Assembly: GCA_003024785.1 (NCBI GenBank)
Contig: PUQB01000072.1
Coordinates: 434,001 to 498,000 of the forward strand
DNA length: 64,000 nucleotides
Origin: Selaginella tamariscina
Lineage: Eukaryota; Streptophyta; Lycopodiopsida; Selaginellales; Selaginellaceae
Reading direction: 5' to 3'
Shown here: one piece after another, positions 11,270 through 25,100 of the stretch
Numbering within the stretch: position 1 is the first letter of the stretch
Layout: each line of letters starts with the position of its first letter
Made by a program: the position numbers and the translations under genes
The notes under the pieces: generated by a model
Databases searched by the model: none
Told to the model about the DNA's origin: nothing
What the model saw: the letters and a program-made list of their open reading frames with translations, nothing else

Positions 11270-12260
11270 ATTGTAATGTGTATTTCTTTTGACTTTTGTA
11301 ATATTTGACTGAAGGATGGACAAGGAAAGAATGTTCTTTTCTAAAGTGGATGTACTTGGAAATTTTAAATTTACATATGCCTTTTAACATATATATTAAA
11401 ATCTTAAACTTTAATACATAATTTAAAACACTGAAACACAATAAAGTTTTAAGTTGAAATTTTTGAGTATATACTTTCTGTTCCTATATTAAAATATTAA
11501 ACTTCATTCTCTTTCGTTATTAATTATTATAGTAAAGTTTTAAATTGGTATATTTGTAAATTTAAGACTTTGAAGAGGGTACATATGTAACTTCCAAATA
11601 TGCACAAATATGTTCTTTCTTTTCAATTTTTTTTTATAAAATAAACTATTTTATGTATTTAAAGGTGATATACCATGTTTAATGCATGCATTTTATTTTA
11701 GAATTGATTACCTTAAATCTTGTGAGTTTACTTGATAGATATTTAAAAGTATACTTCCAATCTATATACAATTTAAATATAACACTTGTTTTATATCTAA
11801 ACACATAATATTTTAATTTAGGTTAATTGATTATTTTATATTTAGCCATATAAGTTGTCAATCTATTTACTAAGTGATTATAATACTTAAAATTAACTTA
11901 GAACAAATTTTCATTAAATTAGTTACGGTGCTACTTGATTAAATATTTATTTATTAATTTTTTTATTTACTTAAAAATTTTGAATTTCTTTAACAACCAG
12001 ATTAAAAACTTATATTAAATCCTAATCTTACAAAATTTGTAACATTTGAATTGAGAATACTTGAACAGATTCTTAATTAAGCATAATTATTTTCTGGTTA
12101 TATTCTTATAGGAAGGACGTAAAACAACAGTACAATACGCATATGATGTACGTGATACTTATAGAATATGTTAAGTAATTAAATAAAAGCTGATGTAATA
12201 ATTAGTCTTACTGTACATTTCTTAAATGTCAGCGTGCTCAACCCTAATATTTATTTTGTA
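11270..12260. other. AT-rich intergenic region, no gene seen
   Basis: About one kilobase of very AT-rich DNA lies between the dirigent start and the NDC1 leader. It should hold the dirigent promoter on its left side. I see no coding frame with protein-like composition and no structured RNA I can support. Confidence 0.6.
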
Positions 12261-12567
12261 TTTCCCGCTTGGACATCGAACGGTCACTATCCAACAGAAA
12301 ATCAACGGTTCACATATCCACACGTTATCGCTCGCATTTTTGTTTTTCAGGGTTTAGGAGGAACTTGATGCACGTCTGGAGGCGCTCTGGTTCTTCATTT
12401 CTGCACTTGAAATCTCGACGTAAGTTACAATTTCTGTGTTCAATTTATTCACACAAAGGAGGAACTTTGTGACGGATTGAGCGATGTTCTTGAAGAAATC
12501 TCTTGTTTTCTATTGAGGCGCACGCAGGCGCGCTCACGGAATCCTTAAATCGGAGCGAATACTTCTG

Positions 12568-12576
12568 CTAGGGTTT
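12568..12576 (-). promoter_or_regulatory. Telo-box-like motif in NDC1 leader
   Basis: CTAGGGTTT is the reverse of AAACCCTAG, the plant telo-box often found near starts of housekeeping genes. It lies 14 bases before the NDC1 start codon. The same motif is kept in the partial duplicate near 9890. Function is inferred from position only. Confidence 0.4.
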
Positions 12577-12589
12577 GAAGGAATCGGCT

Positions 12590-15500
12590 ATGGAGTCCAC
12601 GGAGCTCGCCTGGGAGGTAACCGGTAAGCGCTGGATACGTTCGGGCATTTTCACAGCCGCCGCGACCTCGGCGGTGTGGATACTATGGGAAATCGCGCTT
12701 CCGAGATCATCCTGGGGCTCAGTCCTCTCATCGGCACTCAGATTCGTGCTTCTTCAGCTCGCGATGATCATCTTTGTTCTAGGGCAAAGGTTCATGGTCC
12801 AACCGGAGGCGCCGATGCCCTGTTCTTGGTCTGATTTGATCTCTGGCATTATTTCGATTACAAAATCCTCCCTAGGTATGTCGTCCGAGCATGAAACGGT
12901 GTTTCTACTCGTCCAGAAGGTGATGTTCTTTAGGAGTGTATGCTTTCTTGCATTAGCCACGATGAGTTCTGGGTTTCTTGCCTTAACGGCACTCACCTGG
13001 TCCTTGAAATTGGAGAGCCTATATATGGGTTCTCGTGGTGCTGCTCTTGGTCTGTGCTACATTGGTTTGTACACTTGGGGTAACGGCCATGTTTTGAAAT
13101 CTCCGATTATCCAGGTACTTCGCAGAAACTTAACCCTCCGTGCGTTGTGTGTTGTTCTTAATGATCAGATGCGCACTCAAACGCTCACACATATACATCT
13201 CGATACATATATCACTGTGTAAAACCAGAAAACATGTAGATACGTATAAACACACAGAATTTATACCCGTGTAAACATTATAAATTCATGCATAGTCTTT
13301 GTACTCGTAGCTAACATATTCTCTCACATATACATATCTTCACTTAAATACACACGGACATTATGACCAATAGGTACAATATAGCTGCGTCTGTATCCGT
13401 CCTTAATGGTCATATACATTTATATAGATATCTATGCACATACGCATATGCATTCATATATGTATATATTTATGAATTTGCTTCAGTAAGATGCCAATAT
13501 TATTTTATGTTATTTTCCAGAGACAAGTATATTTCAGTTTGAAGCTGGGTGTCATAAAGGCATTGAGCTCGGCCTTCAGAATTGCGACCATTTCGGTACC
13601 TGCTAGTGAAATCGTTGTAAGGCTGCTTTGGGGATCCCTAGTTGGTGACTGGGCCATGCTCTCTCTTTCGAGATTAGTTGTCTTCTTTATTGGTGCATTT
13701 TTCATCGCTTTGATATGGAACTTCTGCTGTCATTTCATCCAGGTATATGTTACACAAGAATACATTCATGCTGTACACGACAGGCTTATGTATGCATAGT
13801 GTAAATAGTATTTTCAAGGAGACGTAACAATTTTATATCTTTATTTTGAGTCATTTAGTTTCTTTTGTCAGGTTATTCACACGAGAAGGTATGTATTTGC
13901 TCCAGCGCCAGGATCAGCAGCCGCTGAGACAAATCCAACCGAGCCACTGCTCTCGGTTCTTGAAGACGACACCAACCTGTTGATGCAGTATCTCGGTACG
14001 TACTTGTGTGAGTGTGCTGTAATTAAGCATACAGCATTGGAAGCATAGCGGAAAACATAGCACATTTTATAATTTGCTGTGGCTTATCATATACACATTT
14101 AAAGACTATGTATTTTACATGTATGTATGTCTTACACCTTATCCTAGGTGAGGTAAATCGTCCAAAGATATGTAGGGTTCGCTATCTCAAATGGATTGAT
14201 ATACCTTAAGAAATAAAATATATTTCATGTATAGTAGTATCATCTCAATATAGAACAACAAACGTCTATAGTATGTGTATCTTTGTGGGATAACAGGCTT
14301 TCTCGACTTGTTCGTGATTTCTGGAGTTTCTGAGAGGAACATGGAGTCATGGAGACGTGCTGCGTTTTTTGAAGAAAGCGGTGACACATACAAGAAGGTG
14401 ATTAACCTGTGTTTAAGACCGCTAGACAGGCTTACTACCAGGCTGCTTAAAGGTTTAGAAAGCTGTCAAACAGGCATTGAGAAACAGGCTCAGGAGACTG
14501 TACACACGAAAGAGAGCTTTCACGAACTGCAGGTATGCATCGCATAATCATGATTATATGTTATTGCTGTAATTCATGCTATTTTTATGTATTATGGTGG
14601 TTGCTGACCATGTTGTTCATAGTAAACAGCGTCGTAGAGTTGTATTCTGATTATGTAACTAGAAATACGAGAATCCATAAAACATGTACGAGGTTCAATT
14701 AGCTATATCTTAAAAGACATAACATGCATTCTGCGTGTGTGTGTGAGAGAGAGAGATAACTCGTTTACTCTTTTCAGATATGCTCCTGGTGTGCTTATAT
14801 TGTGTCATCTTTGACTGCGTTTTCACGCACGGAGGATCGGTACGGCGTGGCCCAATTAACGGGGTCCAACGGCTCTGTTTTATCATCACTTATATCGTGC
14901 CTTCTTATTTTGGAAGTTTACCTTGGTAAACGTAGCAGCTTTGGAGCCATGAGTTTTGTCGGACCAAATGGAATCAGGTACGTGCCGTCTGATCTTCACC
15001 ATTTATATATATGTCCTATGCTATGGAACAGTCTTAGCATGTGCTCATGTAAGTATCTCTCTAGATAATTATCGTCTTAGTTGTAACCTTCTAATAATTT
15101 ACACATCCGACTGTAAATTAATCTGCGTTACTCAACTTTACGAGCACAATTCGTACATTATAGAACTGACAATGCCATTGTATGGCATCGGTACAAATTC
15201 CTCTTATTTTTTATACATATAAAGTATGTGGAAATGTTGTATACTTTGGAAGCTTATGCTTTTAGTTAATGAGCTACCAGTATAGCTATGTATGTACACG
15301 TATGTATGACTGACATGTACACATTTGTTCTCTTTTTTTTCTGTGTGTGTGGTGTGTGTGCGTGCGTGTGGAATAGAGACGTAACATATGCTTACATGTT
15401 TCAGTCAACATAGTATATAATAACTAGTTTCATACCTCGATGTATATTCGAATCTATGTACCTTTATACCTGCCTTGTTCTATGGTTGTAGATAAATAGA

Positions 15501-15819
15501 TTATATAGAGTGATAAGCCTTACAAATGTTTTAAATAATTATCAGATGGGCAGTTCCGTACAGAGGAGCACTGGTGGACGTGGACAGGAAGCCCGGGATT
15601 AGCCTGTTCAGGAAGAAGTCCGTACAGCACAGGAAGGCCCACGTATTGGCTGATATTCTCATTACAGCGATTCACAGGATACTTGGTGTTTTCAGGGAGG
15701 AAATGGTGGCAAACAGGAGTGTAGCTGAACGCGATTGGCTGGGAAGGCATAAGCCACTTTTTGGTACACCGGAGATGCACCTTCAGAAGCTTAATCAGTT
15801 TATCACGTTCCAGGAGTGA
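12590..15819 (+). CDS. NDC1: Nuclear pore membrane protein NDC1, six exons
   Basis: Exons are 12590-13114, 13521-13742, 13872-13995, 14297-14532, 14778-14977 and 15546-15819. All introns are GT-AG, all phases agree, and the product is 526 residues ending at TGA. An upstream in-frame TTG was not used; the first ATG begins [10 protein letters not shown]. The N-terminal half has about six membrane segments (roughly residues 19-38, 47-67, 110-134, 144-160, 182-205, 218-246). The C-terminal half is soluble and has the conserved blocks [11 protein letters not shown] (exon 4) and [14 protein letters not shown] (exon 6), recognised from plant NDC1. NDC1 anchors the nuclear pore complex in the pore membrane together with other transmembrane nucleoporins. 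Upstream lie the partial duplicate and the dirigent gene; a telo-box-like motif precedes the start. I see no damage, so this copy is probably functional. Confidence 0.93.
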
Positions 15820-16864
15820 GTCTTAACTAGTTTAATTTAGTTTTCTAGATCGAAGTATAAGTGGCTGTGTGAGTCGACTGAAATACGCAGTAACTAGTTG
15901 AAGTTTTGGTGGGGATTAGTTGGGTATGGTTAGTTGACTCAAGTTGAAGTTTTGTTTGGGAAATTATGTATGGTGTCATAGATTTGAGAGTAGCTTATCT
16001 GCTCTAATGTGGATGGCTCACGGGTATACATATGCATGAAATATATATATATATTAAACGCCTCTCACGTGTGTGTGCTTCATTCATGCACACATGCTTT
16101 GCTTTTAATATGGCTTAATCCAGCTGTGTGCGTTGTTTTTTTCTTAATTTTGATTAAATATTTTCAATGGATTAATATTACTATTAGACACTGTTGAAAT
16201 AAATCGAATATTCCTGTTTGCACGGCTTGTCAGTTTATCAGTTCGAATATTCCCATTTGAGTTTGATAAATAACTCAAGAGTACTTTATATAAAGTTGGT
16301 GATGATATACTTAAGTAGTATATAAATAAATAAAAGATGTCAAAAATCTTATAATATATATTCAATTCGGCTCATTTAGCTTCCAAAAAATTTTAATAAT
16401 ATGTTTAAATGGACTATTGAGATTTGACATATAAATTTTAATGGAGGCCAACATGAATATAACTTTCCAAATATTTTGGTTTAAGATTTTGAAATCCTAT
16501 TGATTTACATGTATGTATTTAAATTTAATTAATTCACATGTATAAGTGTACATAAAGATATTTTATTAAAGGTGGGGATATATAGTAAGAAGAACGATAT
16601 ATTTCATAAAAAACATTGAGAATTTATTATAATTTCTTTTATATGAAATTACAAGATTTAAAATGGTAGAATTGTAAACACATAACTTTGTTTTGGAAAA
16701 AGAACATGAATTTGCTTGATTAGGTTCATATTAACAAGAAAGAAGAATAAGTAATGGAGCACATTGTAAAAATATTAATTATTTAGACAATTGTTCAATC
16801 TTGCTACTCAATTTTTTGGGTCATTCGATCTAATTAGGTTTGTTAATATTATGTATAAAGAGTT
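15820..16864. other. NDC1 3' flank, no gene seen
   Basis: AT-rich DNA follows the NDC1 stop and should contain its 3' UTR. No further coding frame or repeat was recognised before repeat Y begins. Confidence 0.6.
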
Positions 16865-19445
16865 AGTAAGATAAGCAAGTGCTACATAAGACAATTATAG
16901 AAGTAGTGAAAGTAGTGATGGAGCCAAAGTTAGCAACTATGCAAACTTCAATGATGTTTCACCCAATGAGGATAAAAACTCCAAGCCTTCCAATTTGGAT
17001 GTCAAGACTGCCATTATTCTTAGGCAATGACGGTTAAGTTAAAAGGTTATTAAGGTATTAATATGACCTACACCAAGAAAATGCACTAATGACAATCCTT
17101 ATGAAGGAAGTGCAATGTTTATAAGTTGAGAATCATGAACTTTAATTGCAAGTAGTAACATTAACACAAGACTTGAAGAATGAGCACCAAAAATTTGGAG
17201 CATACAAGCCATATTGGAAAGTAGATGTTCTTGTAGAGGTACTTGGAGAGGCACCTGGTAAAGCAATAACATCTACAACAAAGTAGTGAGGGCATTGTTA
17301 AGAATAAGGAGGGGACTATGTGAATAGGTTAGAAATTCATCATGCATTGTGGGATCATCAATTGCAAAATGGAGAAAATAATAAAAGGAAGAATGCACAA
17401 TTGAGAGGATTCTCAATTGGAAGGATGCCCAAACCAAAGAATCTCATTTGAGTGGAAGAAAGATTTAAAAAAAAACAAAGGAGGAAACAATTATGGTAGT
17501 TATATGTAATATAAATGGAGGTAGTTAACAAAAGAGAGGTAGTCCCCACACTTGCTCTTCTATACACATTCATAAGCAAGTGCATTTGTGTGTATTATTG
17601 AGTATTGAATTCTTCATTCTCCCAAAGGAGTGACTCAACACAATAATAACTTACATCATTCTTATTCTTGACCTCAGAAACAGATTTGGGAGACTCAATT
17701 GATTATTAAATCTGAATATTAATTTAATGAATATAAAAATAAAATTATTATTCATTTTATTTCTTGATTAGGTGGCTTTGACCCCATTGGTTGGAAGAAT
17801 TTATATAATTGTGTCAGGGTGAAAAATACTTGATAACAGCAATACTAAGCTTCCATATGGCTTGGAGCTTCACCACAACTTAGAACTTCATCATGGCCCA
17901 AAGCTTCCATGACCAAGAATTTCTAAGTTTCCACATGACTTTAGAGCTTAGTTTTATATATGAATTTGAGTCGTTATGCATATGTCAGTCTAAAAGTGAA
18001 TATAATTGAGTTACTTTTCATAAATATTACATGAGCATAGTTCACCCTTTTTTTAAAGAAAAATTAATCATTACTTAACGATTTTAATGAGTTCATTAAA
18101 AAGTTTAAGAATTATTTTTGTGATCAATAGGATTTGTCAATTCAATCAAGGTAATCATCTAGCATATGTGTATATCTCAGAGTTTTGTCTTTTGACATGT
18201 GATGTATCTTGGAATGAAAAACCAATTATATCATCACAATCATGTTAAGGATCTTCTCTTGACCTTCCATGACGATCCAAAAACTCTAGTTGAGATTAAT
18301 AATCATGATGTGCAAGTGACATTTTTGAATATATTTAGGCACCCTGTCCAAGGGAATACACATGCAACAATGGTAACATCATCCCTAGTGGCACCAAATG
18401 AGATGTTGATTCCTATTTATGTTCTTATGGATGATTCAGCTCTCCTAAAATGTGAAGTAACTTGAACACAACATCATGAATCTTTAATTGAAGTAGAGAA
18501 GCATCATCATAGGACCAATGGTTTCTTCTTTATTATGATAGTCTAGGTCATATTGCAATAAACTGCCCCAACAAACTTAGGAGTATGGTCAAATATGTCC
18601 ATCCTAGAGTCCCAGGCGTGTGATCATGTGTGTCCCCAAAATTACCAAATTATATTTATTGTACCTTTTTATATAAAAATGAGAACCATGTATATAACAA
18701 AACCATTTAAAAAAAATTTGCTTCAGAAACCCAAACTTTTTTTTATTGTGAAACCATTTCTCATACCACAACAAAAAGTTTCAAAACCATTACTAAAATA
18801 GGTGATATAAGTAAGAAAATTTAACATGGGTTTTCAAAGCTTATATGGTTTAAAAAATGATTTAGTACAGTAATAACCATAACCATATCAAAAATCATGA
18901 AAAGCCAGTAGAAAACCATAACCATGTAAAAGAAAAACATGTGCTTTTAAGAACCATGTGACACAAAGACTTGTTATAAACCATATGTGAAAATTGGGAA
19001 AGCCCTTTTACTTGACATGATGCAAAAACATGATATGAAAAAAACTTAGAGTGTGACCAGCAACCTACTAGCTTAAGATTAGTCTAAAAAGGAGATTAAC
19101 CTTAATATTTGGCTTATCAGGATCTTAGGTGCAATAGTAATCTATTATTATAATATAACAATGTCTATACAACATTATAAGTCCTCAAAACAAAACTTTT
19201 GAATGTTGTTGCCCTGTGGAATGAACTTAGAATAGTAAGGTGATAACCATTAATAAACATTAAGAGTAAGAATAACCACATTATTAAGGGTTGAAGTAAA
19301 CATTTAAGAAACTTCTTTAAATGAAGTTCTAAAGGGAAAATGTTAGCCGGGTTGCTAACAAAGTCTAAGGTAGCAACATACAACTTCATTAGAGATGAAT
19401 ATTATAGAAATACGTCTAACTCATTTTATACAAATAAGGTAACGT
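16865..19445 (+). mobile_element. Repeat Y, left copy (retroelement-like fossil)
   Basis: This segment is the reverse complement of 37536-40640, block for block. Shared parts include a gag-like region near 16880-17040 (GAKVSNYANF and SNLDVKTAIILRQ), a purine-rich AATAAGGAGGGGAC tract near 17308, a TATA-containing stretch near 17500, a region encoding FHDDPKTLVEINNHDVQ (18260-18320), and a weak zinc-knuckle-like patch (GHIAINCPN) near 18545. The purine tract and gag-like parts suggest an LTR retroelement relative, but I cannot place both LTRs. The copy starts inside the coding part and is broken, with many breaks. It looks old. Confidence 0.7.
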
Positions 19446-19755
19446 TATAGATTTTACCTTGTTCCATGCCCATGACTAACCTCTCTATCAAATAGTCTTA
19501 TTGTCACGTTAAAAAACGATGTCCTTTAGTGCACTTGGGCCTATGGGGTTGGTCCAGCTGGTTGTCTTGATTGATGGGCTGTGAGGAACAAACTCCAGTG
19601 GAATCCAATTAGGTCCCTTGTGAGTCTAATCTAGGTTAGGGTGGCCCCTGCCCTAATCGATGAACTTTAAATTTGATGGGTGTATTAAAATTTAAATTTA
19701 AATTCACAAAAGGCACAAGCTCCTTTCACCTGCACATAGAATATTATTAGAACAA
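19446..19755. other. Short unexplained spacer
   Basis: Moderately GC sequence with no supported gene lies between repeat Y and a MITE-like element. Confidence 0.4.
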
Positions 19756-19860
19756 GTTTGTTTTATGCTTCATGTTTCACACTCATATTATATATATTTT
19801 TAAAATAATATATATACTTATTAATTATATATTGTTTTTTACAATATATATTATTACATA

Positions 19861-19908
<48 letters not shown>

Positions 19909-20093
19909 CATATATATTACATACACATACATATATTGTTATATATAAATAAGCAAAAACATATTTATATAATTTCTTTATTCATATAAATATTTAATAG
20001 ATATTATTTTATTCATAAATAAATAATAGGTAATATATATATATATAATTTAAAAAATATATATAAGTGTGAAACATGAAGCTTAAAACAAGA
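19756..20093. mobile_element. MITE-like element, about 340 bp
   Basis: TTTGTTTTATGCTTCATGTT at the left and its near-reverse complement ending CATGAAGCTTAAAACAAG at the right form terminal inverted repeats of about 27 bp, running into TCACACTCATAT and ATATAAGTGTGA. The interior is AT-rich with a (TG)n tract and no coding capacity. No convincing target duplication could be assigned, so the superfamily is open. Confidence 0.7.
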
Positions 20094-20802
20094 GTAATTG
20101 ATTTAATTTAATTTAGTTTTCTTAAAAATTTAAAATGCTGAATCTAAGCACACCATAATCATGTATATGTTTATGCATATATGGTTATGTGTAATACACA
20201 AGCACAGGATACACGCAGTCATTTCTCAGAATCAGATAGCGTGATAACCTTTTAAAGGCTTAAAGAGAGTTAAACTCTTTGAGGAACTTGGATAAATTTT
20301 GGACATGGCTGCACCACTCTTACTATGCAATGAGTGAAGCTGAACAAGAGTATGGTTGAGAGGTCTGCCACTGCCATCTCAGCTGTACGTGACTGCTTCT
20401 GGCAATAATCTTAGCACTGCTCTGCCTTAGAATTTTCTCCAAGTTTTTAATATCATTGGTGGCATTTTTTTTTCTCCGAATACTCTTTTAATAAAATACA
20501 TGCTTTTCAAAAACTCTTAATTTGGTTACATTACATGCCTTCCTCTCAGTGTCAGTTGTAAACATAGTTATCCCTACACTGAACGCACATAATATGTGTC
20601 AGAGGGCTCCTAGTAACGTAGCTTGGAGGTGCGATGTGTTTACCCCATTTGCTGTTAAAACTTCACAACATCTTATCTGCAAATAAAAATATGAAACCAT
20701 ATTTAAATAAATTAAAAATTTTCAGTCTTTCTTTTTACAGATTATATATCACTTCTGAGACTTATCACCATAATTTAAAAAATATACATAAATATATATT
20801 AC

Positions 20803-20856
<54 letters not shown>

Positions 20857-21220
20857 TTTCACTTCAAATATCGATGAATTTTCAAAAATATTCCTTACAT
20901 ATATTTTAACTATCACCAAAATATCCTTGGACCAAGAATATTCTGTTGATATCCCTCACAAATGGCCACTCTTAGTTGTTATTTAAAAGAAAATAAATGT
21001 TTTTAAAAAATATTTTGCTTATTCATTACTAGTACACATGTAATGTGTATGTGTGTGTGCGTGTTAGGGAGGTGAACATTGCTTGTAAATACGCTTTGCC
21101 AGTTATATTGTTTATTTATTAATATATTTATACTGTTTCATTATTCAAATAATCTACTCTGTAAAACAAACTTGTAAGAGTAGCAAGCAATTAATCTCAT
21201 ATAGCACACAATGTTTACGT
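20094..21220. other. Intergenic DNA with a (TA)n(TG)n microsatellite
   Basis: The microsatellite spans about 20800-20853. The rest shows no supported gene. The stretch near 20280-20430 is less AT-rich but I recognise no protein in it. Confidence 0.5.
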
Positions 21221-21229
21221 GGATCACGC

Positions 21230-23713
21230 CCTCCACCATAAACATGAGTATGATCCTCTTAACTTTCTTGGACTTCTCATCCGTGTACTTAGGAGATGGA
21301 CTTTAATACTCAATCCTTGCCTTCGCCAGCTTCTTCAACGCATTCCTCGCAGCATTCCCAGACCTCGTTGCCTCCTCAACCAACCCATTCCCTCACAAAT
21401 ATATTCCTTATTAAGGCAAACATCTGCTTTCTTAACATCCTCTCCACCAGAGTGTTCAGCACACTCTCATCATCAAACCAGAATAGTGCGCTTAGAAAGC
21501 CTCTAACTTCATCACTCAGGGTTAACTTCCCGTCATAATGAGCATCATATTCTGCATCCTCAGTATATTGTCATATAAAATCTCCCCATAGCAATTCATT
21601 TTTCTAGTCTCGTAGTCAATCATGTCCAAACACAGTGTCCTAAAGAGAGTTGCCAGCTCTTCATTCCTGCTCATACCCTTCAAGCCCAAGAAATAACCTG
21701 CCCTGTGCATCGGTATGATGACTTTAAGAAAAGAAGCTCCAGAGTCTTTACATTGCTGAACAAATTCTTTTGTGAGCACCAAAACCCTCTCTGAAACTAC
21801 CATTAAAGAGGAACTCTTACAATCAATCAAATCTGGCATGCAATATCTTAGCCTGCTAGCAAACTCAGCGGCAGCCTCATGAAGACCAGCATAGTTAAGC
21901 TCGATTATGAAATCTGCAAGAAAGTTAACAAATTTTGAGGACAGCATTTTACCACCGGCAGGATTCTCCTTAAGAGGATGGATTTTCATGTAATATGAAT
22001 GCTTGGATTCTTCTCTCCCTTTTGTAACTCTTCCTTACTGAAGAGAGCTCGGCCTTCCTCCCACTTAGTAAAGACCAATGCAAAGCCCTTCCCACCTATT
22101 TCTCTCCAATGCATACTTCCTCCTTAAGGCTTGTAACAGCTTCTGTATTCTATTCTTAAAACATGTCTGAGGTGGAATCTTGTCACATAGCTCCTTTGCA
22201 ACAGCCACTGCTGCCTCAGGACATCCCTGTAAAGCAAGCGCAGCAGGAAATCCTCCAGCCTCGATGGAGTCTGTCAGTTGATCTTGAGCATCCTCAATGA
22301 GCTTCCTGCAGTCTTGCCATCCATATCTCGCTATCATAGGTCATTCTCCTCCATCCACCGCGCTTTCACCCAGCTTCCTTGATCCCAAACTTCAATGAAA
22401 GCTCGAACAGCTTTCGAATGCTCCGGACGTCTCTGTCTTCCTCACAACCATCTAAGCTTCTGTAGATATGCTGCTGCAACTACAGATGTAAGTCGCCTTT
22501 GTACTGCTTCACAAGCCACTCTAAGCAGCTGGATATGCTTGTTCTTTGGCCATATTACAAATGCTGCTGCATGGTACCAATACTCTTCAGTGCTGCCCTC
22601 GTTTCCTCTGTAGCTTTGTAATCAAATCCACTCTTGAAATTATCGAGGTGAAAATATGTGTTGCATTATCGTCACTGGCATTGTCACTTTCAGCATCATC
22701 ACTGTCAATATCACTTTTGCCATCATCACCACTTTCAGCATCACTTTCGGTCTCATCAAACCTGAGTACTTCCCTTAAGATGATACGTCCACTCTCCGAG
22801 CTGAACTGTTCGATCGTCAGAGGATCTCCACTCCTGAATACTGTAGGTGTTAGACTTACCCTCTGACTCTTCCTTGTTCACAGGGTCTCTGTGGTACTTC
22901 ACGAGCATGCATAAATAAACCTCCAGAAAGTCACTGCAGCTCTGCAGGAGCGAGGCAATCACACGGTCGTGTCCCTTGAGACCTGCATAGCACAAGCTCT
23001 CGTGCAAGTAAAAGTACCCCAGTTCTTTCCAGACGCACTCTCAGCCCGTGTCTGGAGCCCTTAGGCAAAGTTGACACATAGAAAGGAATGAAATCTGTAT
23101 TCTTCCTCACAAGGCTAAATACCAAGCACAGCCTTGAACCGTTTGTCACCTCGGAGAGCTTGTGTTCACAGTCACAGAAGAAAACGGTGCAAAAGTAACC
23201 TCTGTTGCTGCCCGTTGAGAAGTCGAAAGTCTCCTGAGAACCTCCCTGTCTTACAGTGAGAGCTTCGTGTGTCCAGATGAGGTTGGCAACTGGATAATCA
23301 TCGTGGCAAACATGCCGCCTTCCTTTTCCTTTTCAGTATCTGTAGAACTTAAAGTGGCCACCTAAAAACTTAACTTAGTTACACAGGCGTACAGCGCGCA
23401 AGCACACACATACCTCTTTCATATTGCATTCACCTCGACCATCAAGGCTTCATAATCAACATTGAGCTTAACCAGTGCCTTACTTGCACGTTCATGAAGA
23501 AATTTGGAGCTTCTGGACATGAGACTTTTGAGGAGTGCACTTGCCAACCGTTGCGTACATCCGTGTCAACTAACGTTCCGAAAATCTTCTTGTGAAAAGG
23601 GAAGCTCAATCTTTCCAGCTCCTTCTATTGTTAATGAAGTTGGCAATTCTACGCCCATTATCTCACCTCCGTTGGCAAAAGACTCTGGGACACGAGCTCT
23701 TGCAAATCCATGA
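21230..23713 (-). pseudogene. 2OG-Fe(II) oxygenase family gene, decayed
   Basis: Reading leftwards from the ATG at 23713, the blocks match a plant 2-oxoglutarate/Fe(II) oxygenase family in order. They are ELPTSLTIEGAGKIELPF then TDVRNGWQVHSSKV (23530-23660); a short intron near 23364-23415; TDTEKEKEGGMFATMIIQLP (23290-23360); VRQGGSQETFDF and VFFCDCEHKLSEVTNGSRLC (about 23110-23250); and YAGLKGHDRVIASLLQ (22930-22990). A long C-terminal region reaches about 21230. The family HxDTEK motif has serine at the iron-binding histidine position, while the later DCEH histidine is kept. Neighbouring blocks lie in different frames and some frames carry stops, so several breaks are likely. With one metal ligand lost, activity would be unlikely even if expressed. 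Confidence 0.75.
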
Positions 23714-23719
23714 TAGAGA

Positions 23720-25100
23720 AACCCTAATTCCTTAGTTCAAAGCTTGTAGATTTATTCTCTAATCATTAAAAGCACGAAACATCATGGTAGAAACACCAAG
23801 CACGCTCGTAGGCAAAATAGCAATATCAGGGCTGAACATTGCACTATTTAGTATAGTAGCAAAAGAAACCTGCTCAGCACATATCATGTGTCAGTGTACA
23901 CAATCTGTGAGATCCCATCCAAATATACCTAGAGAGAGATATATTTTAATATTACATATATAGAAGGTCACTTAAAGTTAGTACTTTCAAACTTATTTAA
24001 TTCAAAATAAATAGTATAATTTTTGTAGGTTTTTTTAACTACATAACCTATATTTAAGAAGGGATTTATAGAGTTTGACTGGTAAACAAGAGCCCTGCTG
24101 GCCTCTTGCTGATTTGCAATTGAATGTTTAATGGAAGTTTTATGTGTTGGGTATGTAAACAGGATGTACGTAAATACATCACAGTGCATTACAAACATTA
24201 ATTATTATCAACGAACTGAGAGACTGATAATCCAAGATATACTTGGAGTTACATGGAGAACTAAGAAAATTTGATTAAAATAGCTTCATAATTAAGTAAT
24301 ATTAAATTTAATAACATCAATAAGTAGGGATGCCTTGCAAATTAATGAAACTCGATTATGCTTACATTATGTTGTAACTTTATTATGACCATACATAAAG
24401 TACAACTGTTTATATAGATTTGTTATAGTTAAATTTAATGTAATTGTTGGCTTTTCATTCCTAGAAATATATGTATCCCTTAAAAATTAAAGTAATATTT
24501 ACATATATATTAGAAGAGGTAAAACAAGAATATTCTGTTAACTTCTTCAAAATTATGGTGGAATGTTTTAAGTTGTATTTATCTAAGTCGTTATCAAAGA
24601 TTAATAAAATAAAATATAATCATTTGATGATTTTCTCCAACACTCACACTTTTAATATGAAACAAAAAAAAAAAACTAATCCTAAAATATACTGGTCTCT
24701 CTCTCTATTACACGCATGCATATATATATATATATATATACATACACACACACACTACACATACATTTGGTTGGGTGCCGCAGAAGATAGTGCAAATTGG
24801 CAAAAGCCAGGTGCGAAGTTCACTCTAAAATGTTTCTCATTGTATGTGTTTGAGAGAAAGAGAGAGAGATTATAATTATCCATTGTCTTTTAAACTGGTA
24901 ACTCTAGAGAATAGTATTGTAAGTTTTGAACTGCACAGAGACGAGTAACAAGGCACTATTTTGTATACTATAATACCATGCAAGGGGGGTTTTAATCAGT
25001 GAATTTTGTGGTGGCAGGATCTTACTACCCGCAGTATTTGTAGTCTACCAATTACTGTAGTCTGTCCGCTAGTCAACTGCCGTTGACTGAGAGTCCGTCA
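23720..25100. other. AT-rich intergenic region, no gene seen
   Basis: Contains a (TA)n(CA)n tract at about 24718-24757 and the 5' flank of the oxygenase pseudogene. No coding frame is convincing. Confidence 0.55.

Noticed and set aside
12269-12472. 67-codon frame just upstream of NDC1
   Set aside because: Basic, low-information product overlapping the likely leader; no homology recognised.
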